This document shows, in pieces, positions 17,845 to 27,134 of a stretch of 64,000 bases of DNA. Position 1 is the first letter of the stretch; each line of letters begins with the position of its first letter. Source of the DNA: Bradyrhizobium sp. STM 3843. Its GTDB lineage: Bacteria; Pseudomonadota; Alphaproteobacteria; Rhizobiales; Xanthobacteraceae. A program made the position numbers and the translations under genes. The DNA is taken from contig NZ_CAFK01000024.1 in the NCBI RefSeq assembly GCF_000239815.1, positions 1 to 64,000 of the forward strand, in the 5' to 3' direction. The notes beneath the pieces were generated by a model. It worked only from the letters and a program-made list of their open reading frames with translations. It was not told the DNA's origin and searched no databases.

Positions 17845-18732
17845 TCAGAGAGCATTGATCGGGACCTTCAGGAACGTTTTGCCGCTCGCATCGGGCGGGG
17901 GCAGGTGCCCGGCGCGGATATTGACCTGAAGCGAGGGAATGATCAGCCGCGGCATTCCAAGCGTCTTGTCACGCGCCTCGCGCATGGCGACGAACTCGTC
18001 CTCGGTCACGCCGTCGCGGACGTGGATGTTCGCGGCCCGCTCTTCGCCCACCGTCGTCTCCCACCGGACGTCCCGTCCGTCTGGCGCGTAGTCATGGCAC
18101 ATGAACAGTCGGGTTTCCGGCGGCAGCGTCTCCAGGATCCTCCGGATCGAGCGAAACAGCGTCCGCGCGTTGCCGCCCGGGAAATCCGCCCGAGCGGTCC
18201 CACCATCAGGCATGAACAGCGTATCACCGACGAATGCTGCGTCGCCGATCACATGCGTCGCGCAAGCGGGCGTGTGTCCTGGCGTGTGCATCACAAAAGC
18301 GGTCATGTTGCCGATCGTATAAGTCTCGCCGTCCTTGAACAGCCGGTCGAATTGGCTGCCGTCCCGGCGAAATTCCGTGCCTTCGTTGAAGACCTTCCCG
18401 AACGTCTCCTGGACGGTCAGGATATGGTCGCCGATCCCAATCTTTCCGCCAAGCTTCTCCTGGATATAGGGCGAGGCCGAGAGGTGATCGGCATGGGCGT
18501 GCGTTTCGATCAGCCATTCGAGCGTCAGCCCGTTGGTTCTGACATAATCGATTACAATATCTGCGGACTTGAAGCTGATCCGGCCGGCCGCATAGTCGAT
18601 GTCCATCACCGGATCGACGATCGCACATGACGCCGACTGCGGATCCTGCACGACATAGCTGATCGTGCTGGTGTCGGGATCGAAGAAGCCCGCCACCTTC
18701 GGTTTTACGCCGGTATCGATGGGGTAGGACAT
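17845..18732 (-). CDS. Persulfide dioxygenase-like metallo-beta-lactamase-fold protein (ETHE1/Blh type)
   Basis: This 295-residue protein has the metal motif THAHADH (77-83) and later HTPGH, GDTLFMPD and MCHDY segments. This is the pattern of ETHE1/Blh enzymes, which oxidise glutathione persulfide to sulfite with one non-haem iron. The ATG at 18732 has GGAGGAGA directly upstream; an in-frame start at 18744 is less likely. In BigR operons the equivalent gene detoxifies sulfide. With DUF2892 and Crp/Fnr genes just upstream on the same strand, it probably forms a sulfide-handling unit. Confidence 0.9.
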   Translation of the reverse strand: MSYPIDTGVKPKVAGFFDPDTSTISYVVQDPQSASCAIVDPVMDIDYAAGRISFKSADIVIDYVRTNGLTLEWLIETHAHADHLSASPYIQEKLGGKIGIGDHILTVQETFGKVFNEGTEFRRDGSQFDRLFKDGETYTIGNMTAFVMHTPGHTPACATHVIGDAAFVGDTLFMPDGGTARADFPGGNARTLFRSIRRILETLPPETRLFMCHDYAPDGRDVRWETTVGEERAANIHVRDGVTEDEFVAMREARDKTLGMPRLIIPSLQVNIRAGHLPPPDASGKTFLKVPINAL

Positions 18733-18840
18733 TATCTCCTCCACTGTTGGATCGAGGCGGTCGGGACGCTTCTTGCTTCAGGCAGTTCAACCGGCGATGC
18801 GGCCGTCTTTCGGCCGCACCGCCAGACGAGATGCGAATCG

Positions 18841-19044
18841 CTATGTCGCTGAGCTTGATTTCGTTCCGCAGGTGCTGATTCCCAGCATCGCATAGGGCGG
18901 GCACCACCCGATCAGTGCGGTGCCAAGAGGAATCAGCCCCAACAGGCCCCACATCGTCTTGGGTCCGACGAAGACCAAGCTGAGGACGGCCGCCCCGACG
19001 ATGACGCGGATCGTCCGGTCGAGTTTTCCGATATTCTGTGCCAT
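18841..19044 (-). CDS. DUF2892-type small membrane protein
   Basis: This 67-residue protein begins MAQNIGKLDRTIRVIVG and has two hydrophobic helices, then IGWCPPYAMLGISTCG with two cysteines. This is the common DUF2892 (YgaP-tail-like) form found with rhodanese and persulfide genes. It is upstream of the persulfide dioxygenase with a gap of 108 bases. A membrane role in persulfide handling is plausible but not shown. Confidence 0.85.
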   Translation of the reverse strand: MAQNIGKLDRTIRVIVGAAVLSLVFVGPKTMWGLLGLIPLGTALIGWCPPYAMLGISTCGTKSSSAT

Positions 19045-19146
19045 TTGGCGCTCCCATTGCTCCGTGATGGGCGAAAACCTAGGGCGCGACCGGCCTTCCG
19101 TATGTAACTAAGTCACCGAGGCGGGCAGGTGTTCATATCTGGCGGA

Positions 19147-19812
19147 TCAACTGTGCTGAGCCAGCCGGGACAGTGCCGCTTTCTCGGTGATTTCAACGGT
19201 CCCGCGCAGTGACTTGATCCAGCCGCGCCGCGCAAACTCGTTCAACTGGCGGCTGATCACCTCGCGGACGCTACCGAGCTCGTTGGCGAGCTCCTGGTGC
19301 GTGGCGACGATCTGCGCGTTGTTCCCAGCGAGTGCCAGGAGTTTTTGCGCGAGCCTGGCGTCGATGCGCTCAAACGCAACCTCCTCGATCACCCGGAACA
19401 GATTGGTCACTCGCCGGCTGAAGGCCGTGAACACGAACTGCCGGAATGCGCGTGAGGTTGCGATCAAATCATCGAACAGCAGCCGTGGAATCGCAACCGC
19501 CCGCACCTTGGTCTCTGCAATCCCCTCAGCCTGATATTCCTCGTAGCCCATCAGGCAGGCCGTCGTCAGCGCACAGCTCTCGCCGGCGTGCACCCGGTAG
19601 AGCACGATCTCACGGCCGGATTCCGAGGTCTGCTGCACGCGGATCGTCCCTGCGAGCAGCAGCAGGAAGGACTCCGGGGCCTGCCCTGGCCCGAAGATAC
19701 GGCTGCCTTCAGGCAGTTCGACGAGCAGGCTCCCGGCGCGTAGTCGCTCGACTGTCTCAGGCGGCAACTGCTGCAGCGGCGGAAACGCCTTGGTCCAATC
19801 TTCCTTGCGCAT
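19147..19812 (-). CDS. Crp/Fnr-family transcription regulator
   Basis: This 221-residue protein has an N-terminal cyclic-nucleotide-binding-like barrel (about residues 15-130), a long dimer helix and a C-terminal winged helix (THQELANELGSVREVISRQL). The N-terminal cysteine cluster of oxygen-sensing FNR is absent; two cysteines in ESCALTTACLMG of the barrel could sense a thiol or redox signal. It lies 102 bases upstream of the DUF2892 gene on the same strand and may control the sulfide unit. No FNR-type box was found in that gap. Confidence 0.88.
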   Translation of the reverse strand: MRKEDWTKAFPPLQQLPPETVERLRAGSLLVELPEGSRIFGPGQAPESFLLLLAGTIRVQQTSESGREIVLYRVHAGESCALTTACLMGYEEYQAEGIAETKVRAVAIPRLLFDDLIATSRAFRQFVFTAFSRRVTNLFRVIEEVAFERIDARLAQKLLALAGNNAQIVATHQELANELGSVREVISRQLNEFARRGWIKSLRGTVEITEKAALSRLAQHS

Positions 19813-19913
19813 TCCAGTCGCGTCCAGCCGAAAATAGAGCAGCCGCTGGCCGACCTGCCAGATGCAAATGCTCGGATCAAGTCTACAGGCGCTCCCGGAG
19901 TGGTCCTCGATCC

Positions 19914-20159
19914 CTATCGGTTGGAACGTCTGCCTCGCCCTGGCCCGGTCGTATCAAGCGCGTGACGGCAATCGGCGGACACTTTGTCCCGATTGGCCTC
20001 CAGACAGCTCCGGGTCTGGCCCGAACCGTGCCCTTTACCCGCGCAGAAGGTCTGAATGTCGGTCGCACATTGGGCTGAGACAACCCTAGTGCCCTGCGCG
20101 AGCGCCGAGGTTGCAGAGGCGACAACGATGGCGGCCGCCAGCAACACCGTCCTAATCAT
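19914..20159 (-). CDS. Small exported protein with cysteine-rich repeat
   Basis: This 81-residue product starts MIRTVLLAAAIVVASATSALAQ, a clean signal peptide. The mature part has four cysteines in a Cys-x7-Cys and Cys-x11-Cys pattern (AQCATDIQTFC, SCLEANRDKVSADC), as in short Cys-rich GLG1-like repeats that are common in rhizobia. The function is unknown. The last 12 residues are Arg/Gly-rich. Confidence 0.7.
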   Translation of the reverse strand: MIRTVLLAAAIVVASATSALAQGTRVVSAQCATDIQTFCAGKGHGSGQTRSCLEANRDKVSADCRHALDTTGPGRGRRSNR

Positions 20160-20898
20160 TGAGCCACCCTCAGTTCATGTTTCCGGAACAAGATGGCGTG
20201 AGTGACTCTGTTGGTCATTGCGCCAAGTCAAACCGGGGAGACGACAGCGAGATTGCAAACCGCTATCCAGCGAGCTCACGTCGTGAGCCCTGGCCCCGTG
20301 CCGCACGCTCCTACGTGCGTTGAACCTGTTCGCAAGCGGAGAACAGCCATCGAAGCCAGCTGGAGCACGGAACGAATCCGACGCGGCGAACGACACCTGC
20401 GCTCATCGCGCAGAACGCAAGGCCAACCGACAGGTGGCTAACGCGTCGCGTGGCATCTGCCAGAAGCGGCGGATAAAGCGTTCCAACCAACATGAGGATG
20501 ACGCGGTCAAACAGGCAGGGCAGGTTGAGCAGCGTCTCAGCTTCGGCAAGCGAGGCCATCTCAGTGGTGTGCTTCGTTGTTGGCGCATCGCACATCTTCG
20601 GTCCACCCTGACAATGCGTTCATGATGGCGAGCAAGACGCGAAGCCGACACCAAGAACCCAGGCGGAATACCACATGCGCTGATCTGCTTTTGCGGGGAA
20701 CGGCTGCAATCGGTCGGTCTGCGGATTGTTCATGCTTGCGCGCCGCTTTCCGGGGATGCGAGTGGCGCTGCTGATGCTGCTTGGTGACACCTTCGAGCTC
20801 AAGCCAACGCGGTGATCAAGCCCCCCGAAGTTTGGGTCCCTTTGAACGACCGAATCCGTTAAAGCTCGGGGCAGATTCGCTGGGGGGTTCCCTGGCGT
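20160..20898. other. Intergenic region with weak ORFs
   Basis: There is no confident gene. A minus-strand frame at 20311-20595 (94 residues, start MCDAPTTKHTTEM) has a GGTGG-like site before its ATG and a moderately hydrophobic middle, but no known domain, so it may be spurious. A perfect dyad, GCTCACG (20274-20280)/CGTGAGC (20282-20288), is present. Confidence 0.4.
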
Positions 20899-23800
20899 TT
20901 GCAGATCACGCATGAGACCCCCTTGCCCTCTGTTCTTCGTACCCCTCGCAGCCCAGCGCAGCGAAAGACCGCTTCACCAAAGCACTCCACGTCACCAAAG
21001 AAGGCTGCTCCGCGGAAGAAGGCCTCCGCTGCACCTAAGAAGGCGGCGCCAGCCCGAATCGGCGTTTCCTCCTCATCTCCATTGGGGATGTTGGCACTGC
21101 ATCTCGTGACCCAGTGGCGTACGTCGGGCCGCAGCGGTCTTGTGTTTCTCGCCGAGAATGAGCGCCGGGCCGAGCGGTTGGGTTCCATCATCCAGGTCAT
21201 CGAGCCAACGTGTGATGTGCTCGTCTACCCGCGTTTGAACACGCTGCCATTCGATCAGCTTGAGCCGTCACGTGATATCGCGGGCAGGCGGAGCTCCACG
21301 TTAAGACGTCTCGCCGGCGCGAAGAAGTCGATCCTGCTGATCACCACGGCGGAAGCAATGATGGAGCGCTTGCCGCTGCCGGCGAACTGGTCTCGAATCG
21401 GCTTGCCGCTTCGCACCGGGGGCGTCTATTCCGAAGACGATCTCCAGGTCCGCTTTGGTGCTCTCGGATATGATCTGGACGACAGTCCAGACTATCCCGG
21501 TGGCGTTCTGTTTCACGGCAATACGTTCGAGATCTTTCCAGCCGGCGCGCTCGGCCCCTTCAGAATCGAGCATTCCGGAGGCAGGATACGGCGGATCGCA
21601 GCCTTCAACCCGATGGATCAGGAGGTGATTTCCGAACACAAAGAGCTCCTGATCGATCCAATGTCCGAGCGCCTGGCGTTCAAGGACCGTGCTCCGAAAA
21701 AGGCTGACCTCTTCGACTACTGCGCGCGCGCCAAGTGGATTGCCGACACCGCTGTGCCCAGGAACGCCGACACTTGGCTGAGCACGATCGAGGATGCGGC
21801 CGCCTCTGGCGAGCGTGATCGCGCATATTTGAGCCAGCGCGAATGGGATCAAGCGGCGAAGAGGATCGCCCTGCTGCCCCCGACTGCTCCGTATCGGGCG
21901 ACGCCGGAGTTCTACAAGGAAGCTTCTCCGCGGAAGGCGCTGCGAGCGTTTATCGAGGAAGCCCAGCGTGGTGACGCACGTCTGCTGTTCGTCGCCGCGG
22001 TGGACGCAGATTTGCGTCTCATGGCCCGGATGAGCGCTGTCAAGGCCGAATGCGTCCCCGATTGGGCGCAGGCGACAGCGAAGGGCAGGCGGGAGGCCGC
22101 GATGCTGGCCGGCTTCGATGCCGGCTTTGTCGTTCCCGGAAGGAGGCCGCTCGTGGTCATCACTGCTGCCGACGTGCTCGGCAGCAGGGCGCATCAACCG
22201 CAACCGGCGAACTGGGCATGGACGCCAGGCTTCGATGCGGTGGACCTGCCCGAACTCGGATCCGTGGTCGTCCACCTGCAACGCGGGCTGGCCCGCCTTG
22301 GCGGTTTGCGGTCAATGGGCACGGGAGATCTCTCCGCGCGCGAGATGGTCAGGTTGGTGTTTGCCGGAAACGACGCCGTTCTGGTGCCTCTCGCGGAATT
22401 GGCCCTGACCTGGCCGTACGCTGCTGAGCTCGGAGACACTTCGCTGGATAAGGCCGACGGCAGCTCATGGCGGCCGCGGCGAGCTGCTGCCGAGACCGAG
22501 GTTCACGTCGTCGCCAAGGAGCTCGCCAAGCAGATGAGCAAGCGCCGGCGGCGCCCGGCAGCGAAGCTCGTGCCGCGCCCTGCCAGCTATGAACAGTTCG
22601 TCGCCCGCTTTCCGTATTTCACCACCCCCGATCAAGCCAAAGCCATCCGCGACGTCCTGGATGACCTTGCCTCGGGGCACCCGATGGATCGTATCGTCTG
22701 CGGTGATGTCGGCTTCGGTAAGACCGAGGTGGCATTGCGCGCAGCGGCGGCCGCCGTGCTTGCAGGAAAGCAGGTTGCGATCGTCGTGCCGACGACGGTG
22801 CTGGCACGACAGCATGTCGAAACGTTCCGCAAGCGCTTTGCGCCGCTCGGCATCGAGGTCGGAAATCTGTCGCGGGTCGCGTCGGCTGCCGAGGCGCGGC
22901 AGGTGAGAGAGGGACTCAGGAGCGGAGAGCTCAAGGTTGTCGTCGGGACTCTCTCGCTGGCAGCGAAGGAAGTGAAGTTTGCCGATCTTGGCCTGATCAT
23001 CATCGACGAGGAGCAGCATTTCGGGGCGGCCGAAAAAGCCATGCTGTCGGGTCTCAACAAGAACGGTCACCGGCTTTGGATGAGCGCGACACCGATCCCC
23101 CGCACACTTGCAGCCGGCTTGACCGGCTTGCGGGATCTCAGCGTGATCGCAACTCCGCCGGTTCATCGTGTTCCGGTCGTCACCAAGGTGGCGCCGCTTT
23201 CGGACATTGCGATCGCCGCTGCCCTGGTCCGCGAGCATAGGCGCAACGGTCAGAGTTTCGTCATTTGTCCCCGGATCCAGGATCTGGATCCCATGCTGGC
23301 CAATATCCACTCGCTGGCGCCTGAACTACGTATCATCACGATTCACGGCAAGCTGCCTGCAGATGAGATCGACGAGAGGTTGATGGAATTCGTCGAAGCC
23401 AAGGCCGACGTATTGCTTGCGACCAACATCGTGGAAAGCGGGCTCGACATCCCGCGTGCAAACACCATCGTGGTGTGCTGGCCGGAAAGATTTGGCTTGG
23501 CGCAACTGCATCAGCTCAGGGGGCGGGTGGGGCGCGGCGGTATCCGGGCGTTTGCGCATTTTCTGACGGAGGGCGGCTCCGACCGCTCGGAAAAGCGGCT
23601 AGCCGTTCTCGAGGAGCTGAATCGCCCGGGCGCGGGTTTTGCGATCAGCGCGCGCGATCTCGACCTCCGTGGCGGCGGCGACATGCTCTCGGATCGACAG
23701 TCCGGTCACATGCAGGTGTTCGGTCCGACTCTCTACGGCCATCTGCTGACCCTTGCCCTGGAGGGAGATCGCGACGGAATGTGCGCACTCTGGGTCCCGG

Positions 23801-24192
23801 AGCTGAACTTGCCGATCGCCCAGCTGCTTCCCTCGGACTATGTGCAGTCGGAGGCGGTCAGGCTTGAAATCTATGCTCGAGCTGCTCGGTGCCGAAGTGA
23901 TGAGGAGTTGGAGGAGCTCGAGGATGAAACGCACCGCCGGTTCGGCAAGTTGCCGCCTGCGGCTAACAATTTTTTCGCTGTCGCCAAGCTCAGGGTCAAT
24001 TGCAGGGAGCGGGGGATCATGCGTCTTGATGTCGGACCGGAGGCGATTGCCGCAACGATGCTCGCGGGGAAGCTCCGGAAGTCATATTCACGCTCGCTGC
24101 AGCGCGACGGCAATCGGATCATCTTTGCCGGACGGAGCAGCGAGCATGCCTTGCGAAGGGTCGAACAGTTCTTGGATCTGCTGGACGAATGA
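20899..24192 (+). CDS. Mfd-like transcription-repair coupling helicase
   Basis: This protein of 1097 residues follows the Mfd domain plan. After a basic KKAAPRKKASAAPKKAAP tail come a UvrB-like N-terminal module (about 50-250), a short RNA-polymerase-interaction-like segment before the helicase, the SF2 translocase, and a C-terminal TRCF domain. The Walker A motif is GDVGFGKTEVAL (about 602); motif II reads DEEQHFG (about 703). Canonical Mfd removes stalled RNA polymerase and recruits UvrA. The alanine/lysine-rich tail and divergence suggest a paralogue rather than the housekeeping copy. The proposed start is TTG at 20899 with a GGGGGG run 11 bases upstream; the true start is uncertain. Confidence 0.85.
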   Translation: MQITHETPLPSVLRTPRSPAQRKTASPKHSTSPKKAAPRKKASAAPKKAAPARIGVSSSSPLGMLALHLVTQWRTSGRSGLVFLAENERRAERLGSIIQVIEPTCDVLVYPRLNTLPFDQLEPSRDIAGRRSSTLRRLAGAKKSILLITTAEAMMERLPLPANWSRIGLPLRTGGVYSEDDLQVRFGALGYDLDDSPDYPGGVLFHGNTFEIFPAGALGPFRIEHSGGRIRRIAAFNPMDQEVISEHKELLIDPMSERLAFKDRAPKKADLFDYCARAKWIADTAVPRNADTWLSTIEDAAASGERDRAYLSQREWDQAAKRIALLPPTAPYRATPEFYKEASPRKALRAFIEEAQRGDARLLFVAAVDADLRLMARMSAVKAECVPDWAQATAKGRREAAMLAGFDAGFVVPGRRPLVVITAADVLGSRAHQPQPANWAWTPGFDAVDLPELGSVVVHLQRGLARLGGLRSMGTGDLSAREMVRLVFAGNDAVLVPLAELALTWPYAAELGDTSLDKADGSSWRPRRAAAETEVHVVAKELAKQMSKRRRRPAAKLVPRPASYEQFVARFPYFTTPDQAKAIRDVLDDLASGHPMDRIVCGDVGFGKTEVALRAAAAAVLAGKQVAIVVPTTVLARQHVETFRKRFAPLGIEVGNLSRVASAAEARQVREGLRSGELKVVVGTLSLAAKEVKFADLGLIIIDEEQHFGAAEKAMLSGLNKNGHRLWMSATPIPRTLAAGLTGLRDLSVIATPPVHRVPVVTKVAPLSDIAIAAALVREHRRNGQSFVICPRIQDLDPMLANIHSLAPELRIITIHGKLPADEIDERLMEFVEAKADVLLATNIVESGLDIPRANTIVVCWPERFGLAQLHQLRGRVGRGGIRAFAHFLTEGGSDRSEKRLAVLEELNRPGAGFAISARDLDLRGGGDMLSDRQSGHMQVFGPTLYGHLLTLALEGDRDGMCALWVPELNLPIAQLLPSDYVQSEAVRLEIYARAARCRSDEELEELEDETHRRFGKLPPAANNFFAVAKLRVNCRERGIMRLDVGPEAIAATMLAGKLRKSYSRSLQRDGNRIIFAGRSSEHALRRVEQFLDLLDE

Positions 24193-24343
24193 CGGATCGC
24201 GCGCGCTTCGTACCGGGGGCAAGCTGACCGGGCGGAAACGCTGATACTCACGATTGTTGCCTGTACGCTGTCGTCAAAGCTGCGGCAGGCACGATCGATC
24301 ACCTGCGAACGTTCGAGACGCCGGCAAGGGCCGACACGAATGC

Positions 24344-26032
24344 CTAAGAGCCGGCCCGATATCTGTCGGAACCGATGTCTGAAGCGGACCCGACAGGCAG
24401 CCGGAGAAGGGAAGCCCGTGATGGACCATGATGGACCGCAATTGTGGTCACGACGGCATGCGTTTTTGGGGTCATCACCGGATCTTCGCCCGTTCCCGGA
24501 TTGACGGGATACGCCGGATAGTCCGCGCCCGCGATGGAGAGACGCAGCCGCTCGCCCTTCTTGAGCGTCGCGCACGTAGTGGCCAACTTCAGCTGATATC
24601 GACCGGCCCTCGCTTTGCGATAGTGCGCATATCCGCTGGAAATCTGGAAGACTTTGTCATCTGAGGTCACGACCGAAAGAATACATGAAAGATCAAAGCT
24701 GGGGCGATCACAGCTCAAGTCGAGTTCGACCGCGGGTTCGCCAACGATCTCTATCGAAGTCTCGAGGGCTTGCGTCGTGAAGGTGAGCACGTCGCCGCGT
24801 TCATCGGTCATCCGGCGGTCGACTGGCCCGGTCGGCACGCCATAGTAGCCGCCGGTGGTCGGTGCGGGCCGCCAGGGATCATGAACGATATGCTCGACAT
24901 GGTCATCCGAGGCCTGACGAAGGCCAAGGGAGCCATCCTGAGGGTCCATCGATGTCCGACCCGTGCCGCCCAGCAACAGGGCCTGCGTGGTATTAGGTAG
25001 GTCTTGGTATTGGCGCCATGTTTTCAGGCCCATGTCGAAAAGCTCGATCCTTCGGTGTTCCGCTTCACGCGGCGAGCCCTTGAGGACGCGGTCAAAGAAC
25101 CGGATGTGATCGATGTCCACGTTGCGCTGCGCCTCGGGACCGAAGTCGACCGAGCCCACCTTTCGCGTCCAGGGGAAGTGGATCCAGGGTCCGACAATCA
25201 GTCTGATGTCCTCGCTGCTGGTTGCGAGAGCTTGGAAGGACTCGACTGTCGCCGGCAGGAAAGGGTCGAACCAGCCACCGACGAACAGCATCGGCAGATG
25301 GCGGGCGCGAATGGCGTCGACATGTGTCACGGGCGAAATGCGGTGCCAATACGGTGAATCGACCGGGGTTTCGAGCCAGTCCATGACGTGTGAATAATGC
25401 CGGTACTTCTGCAATAGCTGTGGCATCGCCGCGACCGGCCCATTGAACGGCAGGTTGCTTCCGGCGGCCTGAAGGACACTGAACGCCTCGTCGTCGCCTG
25501 CGCGTCGTGCGGCCTCGGCCGTGATCTGAATGCCCCAGCCGATCATGTGCTTCATCTGGAGGGCGCCGTTCTCGTAGGCCCAGTGCGCCGGATTCCAAGG
25601 GCCCATCGCCGGCGCGAGCGCCTTCAGCGACGGGCAGTCGCCCGCAGCCGCAAGCAGTTGGTTGTAGGCTTGATAGGAAAAGCCGTACATCCCGACGTCG
25701 CCGTTCGCACCATCGAGACGCGCCGCCCATTCAACCGTCTCGGCGCCGTCCTCGATTTCGGTTTCGCCTGGTCGAAATGTCCCCTCCGACGTGCCGCGTC
25801 CCCTGACGTCTTGCACCACGACGATATAGCCGTGTGCGGCGTACCAGGCAGGATGCGCATAACAGATGCTGCAGGCGATGCGCCTGCTGTAGGCCTGGCG
25901 CTGAAGCAGAACCGGGTAGGATCCCGGCGCCGCCGGGCGATAGACGTCCGCATCGAGACGTGCGCCGTCCTTCAACGTCAAGGTCTCGATCTCAGGCGGA
26001 AGGACCGGGAGCTGGATAGATTTTGCTGACAT
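24344..26032 (-). CDS. CocE/NonD-family hydrolase
   Basis: This 562-residue protein has an N-terminal alpha/beta-hydrolase domain with nucleophile S119 in GMYGFSYQAY, Asp in GGWFDPFL and His in GPWIHF. A C-terminal jelly-roll domain (about 330-545) follows, as in X-Pro peptidases and cocaine esterase. It should cleave an ester or amide; no signal peptide is seen. It lies 66 bases downstream of the creatininase gene, on the same strand, downstream of the LysR-type element at 27036-27076, so the two are probably one operon. Confidence 0.88.
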   Translation of the reverse strand: MSAKSIQLPVLPPEIETLTLKDGARLDADVYRPAAPGSYPVLLQRQAYSRRIACSICYAHPAWYAAHGYIVVVQDVRGRGTSEGTFRPGETEIEDGAETVEWAARLDGANGDVGMYGFSYQAYNQLLAAAGDCPSLKALAPAMGPWNPAHWAYENGALQMKHMIGWGIQITAEAARRAGDDEAFSVLQAAGSNLPFNGPVAAMPQLLQKYRHYSHVMDWLETPVDSPYWHRISPVTHVDAIRARHLPMLFVGGWFDPFLPATVESFQALATSSEDIRLIVGPWIHFPWTRKVGSVDFGPEAQRNVDIDHIRFFDRVLKGSPREAEHRRIELFDMGLKTWRQYQDLPNTTQALLLGGTGRTSMDPQDGSLGLRQASDDHVEHIVHDPWRPAPTTGGYYGVPTGPVDRRMTDERGDVLTFTTQALETSIEIVGEPAVELDLSCDRPSFDLSCILSVVTSDDKVFQISSGYAHYRKARAGRYQLKLATTCATLKKGERLRLSIAGADYPAYPVNPGTGEDPVMTPKTHAVVTTIAVHHGPSRASLLRLPVGSASDIGSDRYRAGS

Positions 26033-26098
26033 CTGTTCGGACTTCGTCGAAGTGAACTCTTAGATGCGAACGGTTCGAATCGCCGGCCTGCCGCAGAC

Positions 26099-26929
26099 TC
26101 AATCTTTGATCGGCGGCGCCGAGGCCGCTGTCGTCCTGATGCGAGAGAGCGGATACTTATCGACCTCGGAGATCAGCTTGATCAGGCGATTGGCGGCGCG
26201 GTCGATCGCTTGTTGGCCACGCTTGTCATCTGCGAGGGCCGCATTACCGCATGCTCCCTTGGGGTTGATGTCCTGCATTTGCCAACCGAATCCGACTGCG
26301 TGGCTCTCCGGCATCAGGATTTCGCATTCCGTCTCCAGGGTGTGGGACAGAGACTGAAAATCCTCCGCAAGGGTCATGTCGACCAGACCGGGATGAAGAT
26401 AGAGCATCGCGCTGGTCTCGATTTCTCCGGCATGGATTCCGTGCTTGCGCTCGGTCGCGGTGAAAAGGTCGGACATGTCTGTGAAACGCGACCATTGCGA
26501 GGAGATGGCGAGCATTCCCAGCCTGACACGGAGCTCGCGGCAGACGATCTCCATGACTTGCGGCTGTCCTCCGTGCGAATTGACGAAGACGACCTTGCGG
26601 ACTCCGGCTCTGTGAACGCTTTCGCAGACTTCGTACCAAAGGCGCCCGAGCGTTTCCGCCGACAGCGCCAACGTCCCTGGAAACGCGGAATGCTCGTTCG
26701 ATTTTCCGATAGACATGGTTGGCAGGATGAGCGCCGGAAAGTCGTCGGCCATCCGCGCAACTGCGTGCTGCATGATGCCGTCAACGATGGCGGTGTCAAC
26801 GCGGACGGGCAGATGTGGTCCGTGTTGCTCGACGGCGCCGACCGGCAGGACAGCGACGATCTTCTCCATGTCGAGGCGACCGAAGTCCTCGGTAGAAAGG
26901 TCCCACCACCAGTGCGATTTCAGCTTCAT
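26099..26929 (-). CDS. Creatininase-family amidohydrolase
   Basis: This 276-residue enzyme has the metal-binding motif GAVEQHGPHLPVRVDT (E34, H36, D45), then NSHGGQ and HAGEIETS, all typical of the creatininase/FAPy-deformylase superfamily. Members hydrolyse cyclic or formyl amides using two metal ions. The ATG at 26929 precedes MKLKSHWWWDLST, a typical family start. It is the first gene of a unit with the CocE-type hydrolase and is preceded by a LysR-type element. Confidence 0.9.
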   Translation of the reverse strand: MKLKSHWWWDLSTEDFGRLDMEKIVAVLPVGAVEQHGPHLPVRVDTAIVDGIMQHAVARMADDFPALILPTMSIGKSNEHSAFPGTLALSAETLGRLWYEVCESVHRAGVRKVVFVNSHGGQPQVMEIVCRELRVRLGMLAISSQWSRFTDMSDLFTATERKHGIHAGEIETSAMLYLHPGLVDMTLAEDFQSLSHTLETECEILMPESHAVGFGWQMQDINPKGACGNAALADDKRGQQAIDRAANRLIKLISEVDKYPLSRIRTTAASAPPIKD

Positions 26930-27035
26930 CTCAGTCGCTTTCCGTTCCGGCCGGGTCGCTGCGCATCTTGGTGCCCCCCACGCTTGCGCCAACGCGTTCA
27001 GACGGTCCCAGTGTCAGCCATCCGCACGGGCATGA

Positions 27036-27076
27036 TAAGCGCTTAATTTAGCTTGTTGTGTTGCCCTTTCGGCAAC
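27036..27076 (-). promoter_or_regulatory. LysR-regulon element D (before creatininase)
   Basis: Read on the minus strand, AAGGGCAAC is followed ten bases later by AAATTAAGCGCTT. It also carries a GTTGCC/GGCAAC dyad (27060-27076). The same two blocks with the same spacing recur at 28081, 31531 and 33084. It lies about 107 bases before the creatininase start. Confidence 0.75.
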
Positions 27077-27134
27077 GCGATGTGGTCCGTAGACGGCTGC
27101 CATCATTACCCTGCGCGCCACCGGTGGCCGCCAT

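Noticed and set aside
20620..20913. Minus-strand frame before the Mfd-like gene
   Set aside because: It runs into the Mfd coding start, lacks a recognisable domain and has poor codon bias.
26050..26080. tRNA-like GGTTCGAATC segment
   Set aside because: The sequence resembles a T-loop, but no acceptor or anticodon stem could be drawn around it.
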